6,374 bases of DNA, taken from JBEKYH01 sp049511115 (lineage in GTDB: Bacteria; Planctomycetota; Phycisphaerae; Tepidisphaerales; Tepidisphaeraceae). Shown piece by piece: positions 5,691 through 6,374 of the stretch; position 1 is the first letter of the stretch; each line of letters starts with the position of its first letter. Location of the stretch: the NCBI GenBank assembly GCA_049511115.1, contig JBEKYH010000307.1, positions 1 through 6,374 of the forward strand. The letters are read 5' to 3'. The notes beneath the pieces were generated by a model. That model did not search any database. It was not told the DNA's origin and was given only the letters and a program-made list of their open reading frames with translations. A program made the translations under genes and the position numbers.

Positions 5691-6374
5691 ACGACACAAA
5701 CCATCGGCAAATCCGCCTTGGACCGCGCCCGGCATAAGGCTTATCTGCGCCTGCTGTCGATTCTGCTCTGCTGTTACGTCATCGCCTACATCGACCGCGT
5801 CAATGTCTCGCTGGCCAAGCTGACCCTGTCCAAGGACCTGCCCGCGTTCAACAATGATGTCATCGGCACCGGCGCGGGCATTTTTTTCCTGGGCTACTTT
5901 CTCCTGGAAATCCCCGGCTCGCTGATCGTTGAAAAATGGAGCGCCCGCAAATGGATCAGCCGCATCATGATCACCTGGGGCATCGTCGCCGCGATGACGG
6001 CCTGGGCGATAACACCGCATCGGTTTTATTTGGTGCGATTTCTGTTGGGGCTGATGGAGGCCGGGTTTTTCCCCGGCGCTGTCATCTACCTGACGCATTG
6101 GTTTACCCGCCGCGATCGCGCGCGAGCGCTCTCGTGGTTTTTGCTCGGCTCGTCCGTCGCGCAGATTCTCAGCCCCAAGATTTCCAATTATTTTTTAGGC
6201 TTGGGAACACTTGCCCACCCCGGCCCGCTCGGGTTGGCCGGGTGGCAGTGGCTCTACATTGCGTGGGGAATACCGGCAGTGGTCATCGGCTTCGTCGTAT
6301 TGTGGCAATTGCCCGATTATCCGCATCAGGCCAAGTGGCTGAGCGAGGAAGAGAAACTTGCCATGGAAGGGGCG
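5688..6374 (+). CDS. MFS transporter, anion:cation symporter (ACS) type, 3' end beyond window
   Basis: The frame is open from TTG 5688 to the window edge: 229 residues, the first half of a protein usually near 430. An in-frame TGA at 5670-5672 leaves TTG 5688 as the only start before the first helix apart from a later TTG at 5718. GGAG at 5680-5683, 4 nt upstream, supports it. About six membrane segments are visible, near residues 21-42, 58-80, 89-107, 113-137, 146-166 and 188-207. Family marks are YIDRVNVS in helix 1 (33-41), GYFLLEIPGSLIVEKWSARKWI (69-90, spanning the helix 2-3 loop), and RFLLGLMEAGFFPGAVIYL (117-135). The half ends in PDYPHQAKWLSEEEK, which is typical of the central loop of this family. 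ACS members carry hexuronates, tartrate, aldonates, phthalate or, as in RhiT of Dickeya, rhamnogalacturonides. Next to a PL4 lyase, uptake of pectin-derived oligosaccharides or sugar acids is the natural inference. It probably forms an operon with the upstream SDR. Confidence 0.87.
   Translation, partial: MTTQTIGKSALDRARHKAYLRLLSILLCCYVIAYIDRVNVSLAKLTLSKDLPAFNNDVIGTGAGIFFLGYFLLEIPGSLIVEKWSARKWISRIMITWGIVAAMTAWAITPHRFYLVRFLLGLMEAGFFPGAVIYLTHWFTRRDRARALSWFLLGSSVAQILSPKISNYFLGLGTLAHPGPLGLAGWQWLYIAWGIPAVVIGFVVLWQLPDYPHQAKWLSEEEKLAMEGA

Noticed and set aside
5631..6098. Minus-strand frame of 155 codons
   Set aside because: It is antisense to the MFS transporter frame, whose helices and family motifs are evident.

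Overview
The window fits a GC-rich (roughly 58-60% by eye) Gram-negative environmental bacterium. It is most likely a member of the Planctomycetota or a related PVC lineage. This rests on a large secreted beta-strand-repeat protein of the PATR/PEP-CTERM-associated type, weak or absent Shine-Dalgarno sequences on some genes, and intergenic DNA full of palindromic repeats. The taxonomic call is an inference, not something the sequence proves.

Layout. Bases 1-1887 (minus) are the first 629 residues of a secreted, low-complexity, Gly/Thr/Asn-rich beta-strand-repeat protein whose C-terminus lies beyond the left edge. Bases 1888-2521 hold no large gene. They contain a plausible promoter for the repeat protein, a candidate 37-residue membrane protein (2062-2175, minus), and a block of hairpins framed by a 36-bp inverted repeat (2295-2330 and 2431-2466). 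Bases 2522-4681 (minus) encode a secreted polysaccharide lyase family 4 (rhamnogalacturonan lyase) protein. Bases 4682-4893 are a divergent promoter region with an AT-rich dyad and a 13-bp perfect inverted repeat. Bases 4894-5634 (plus) encode a short-chain dehydrogenase/reductase. It is followed 53 nt later by a TTG-initiated MFS transporter of the anion:cation symporter type (5688 to the right edge).

How the genes may work together. The secreted lyase would cut the rhamnose-galacturonic acid backbone of pectic rhamnogalacturonan I. The divergent pair has the profile of an uptake permease plus a cytoplasmic dehydrogenase for sugar acids or deoxy-sugar acids, so the 4.7-4.9 kb region looks like the control point of a small pectin (rhamnogalacturonan) utilisation locus. 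The link between the two arms is inferred from gene order only. The repeat protein at the left may be a surface or extracellular structural protein, and nothing visible ties it to pectin.

I see no clearly novel defence, mobile or RNA system. The least ordinary items are the palindromic repeat block, the symmetric AT-rich operator candidate, and the small membrane ORF.
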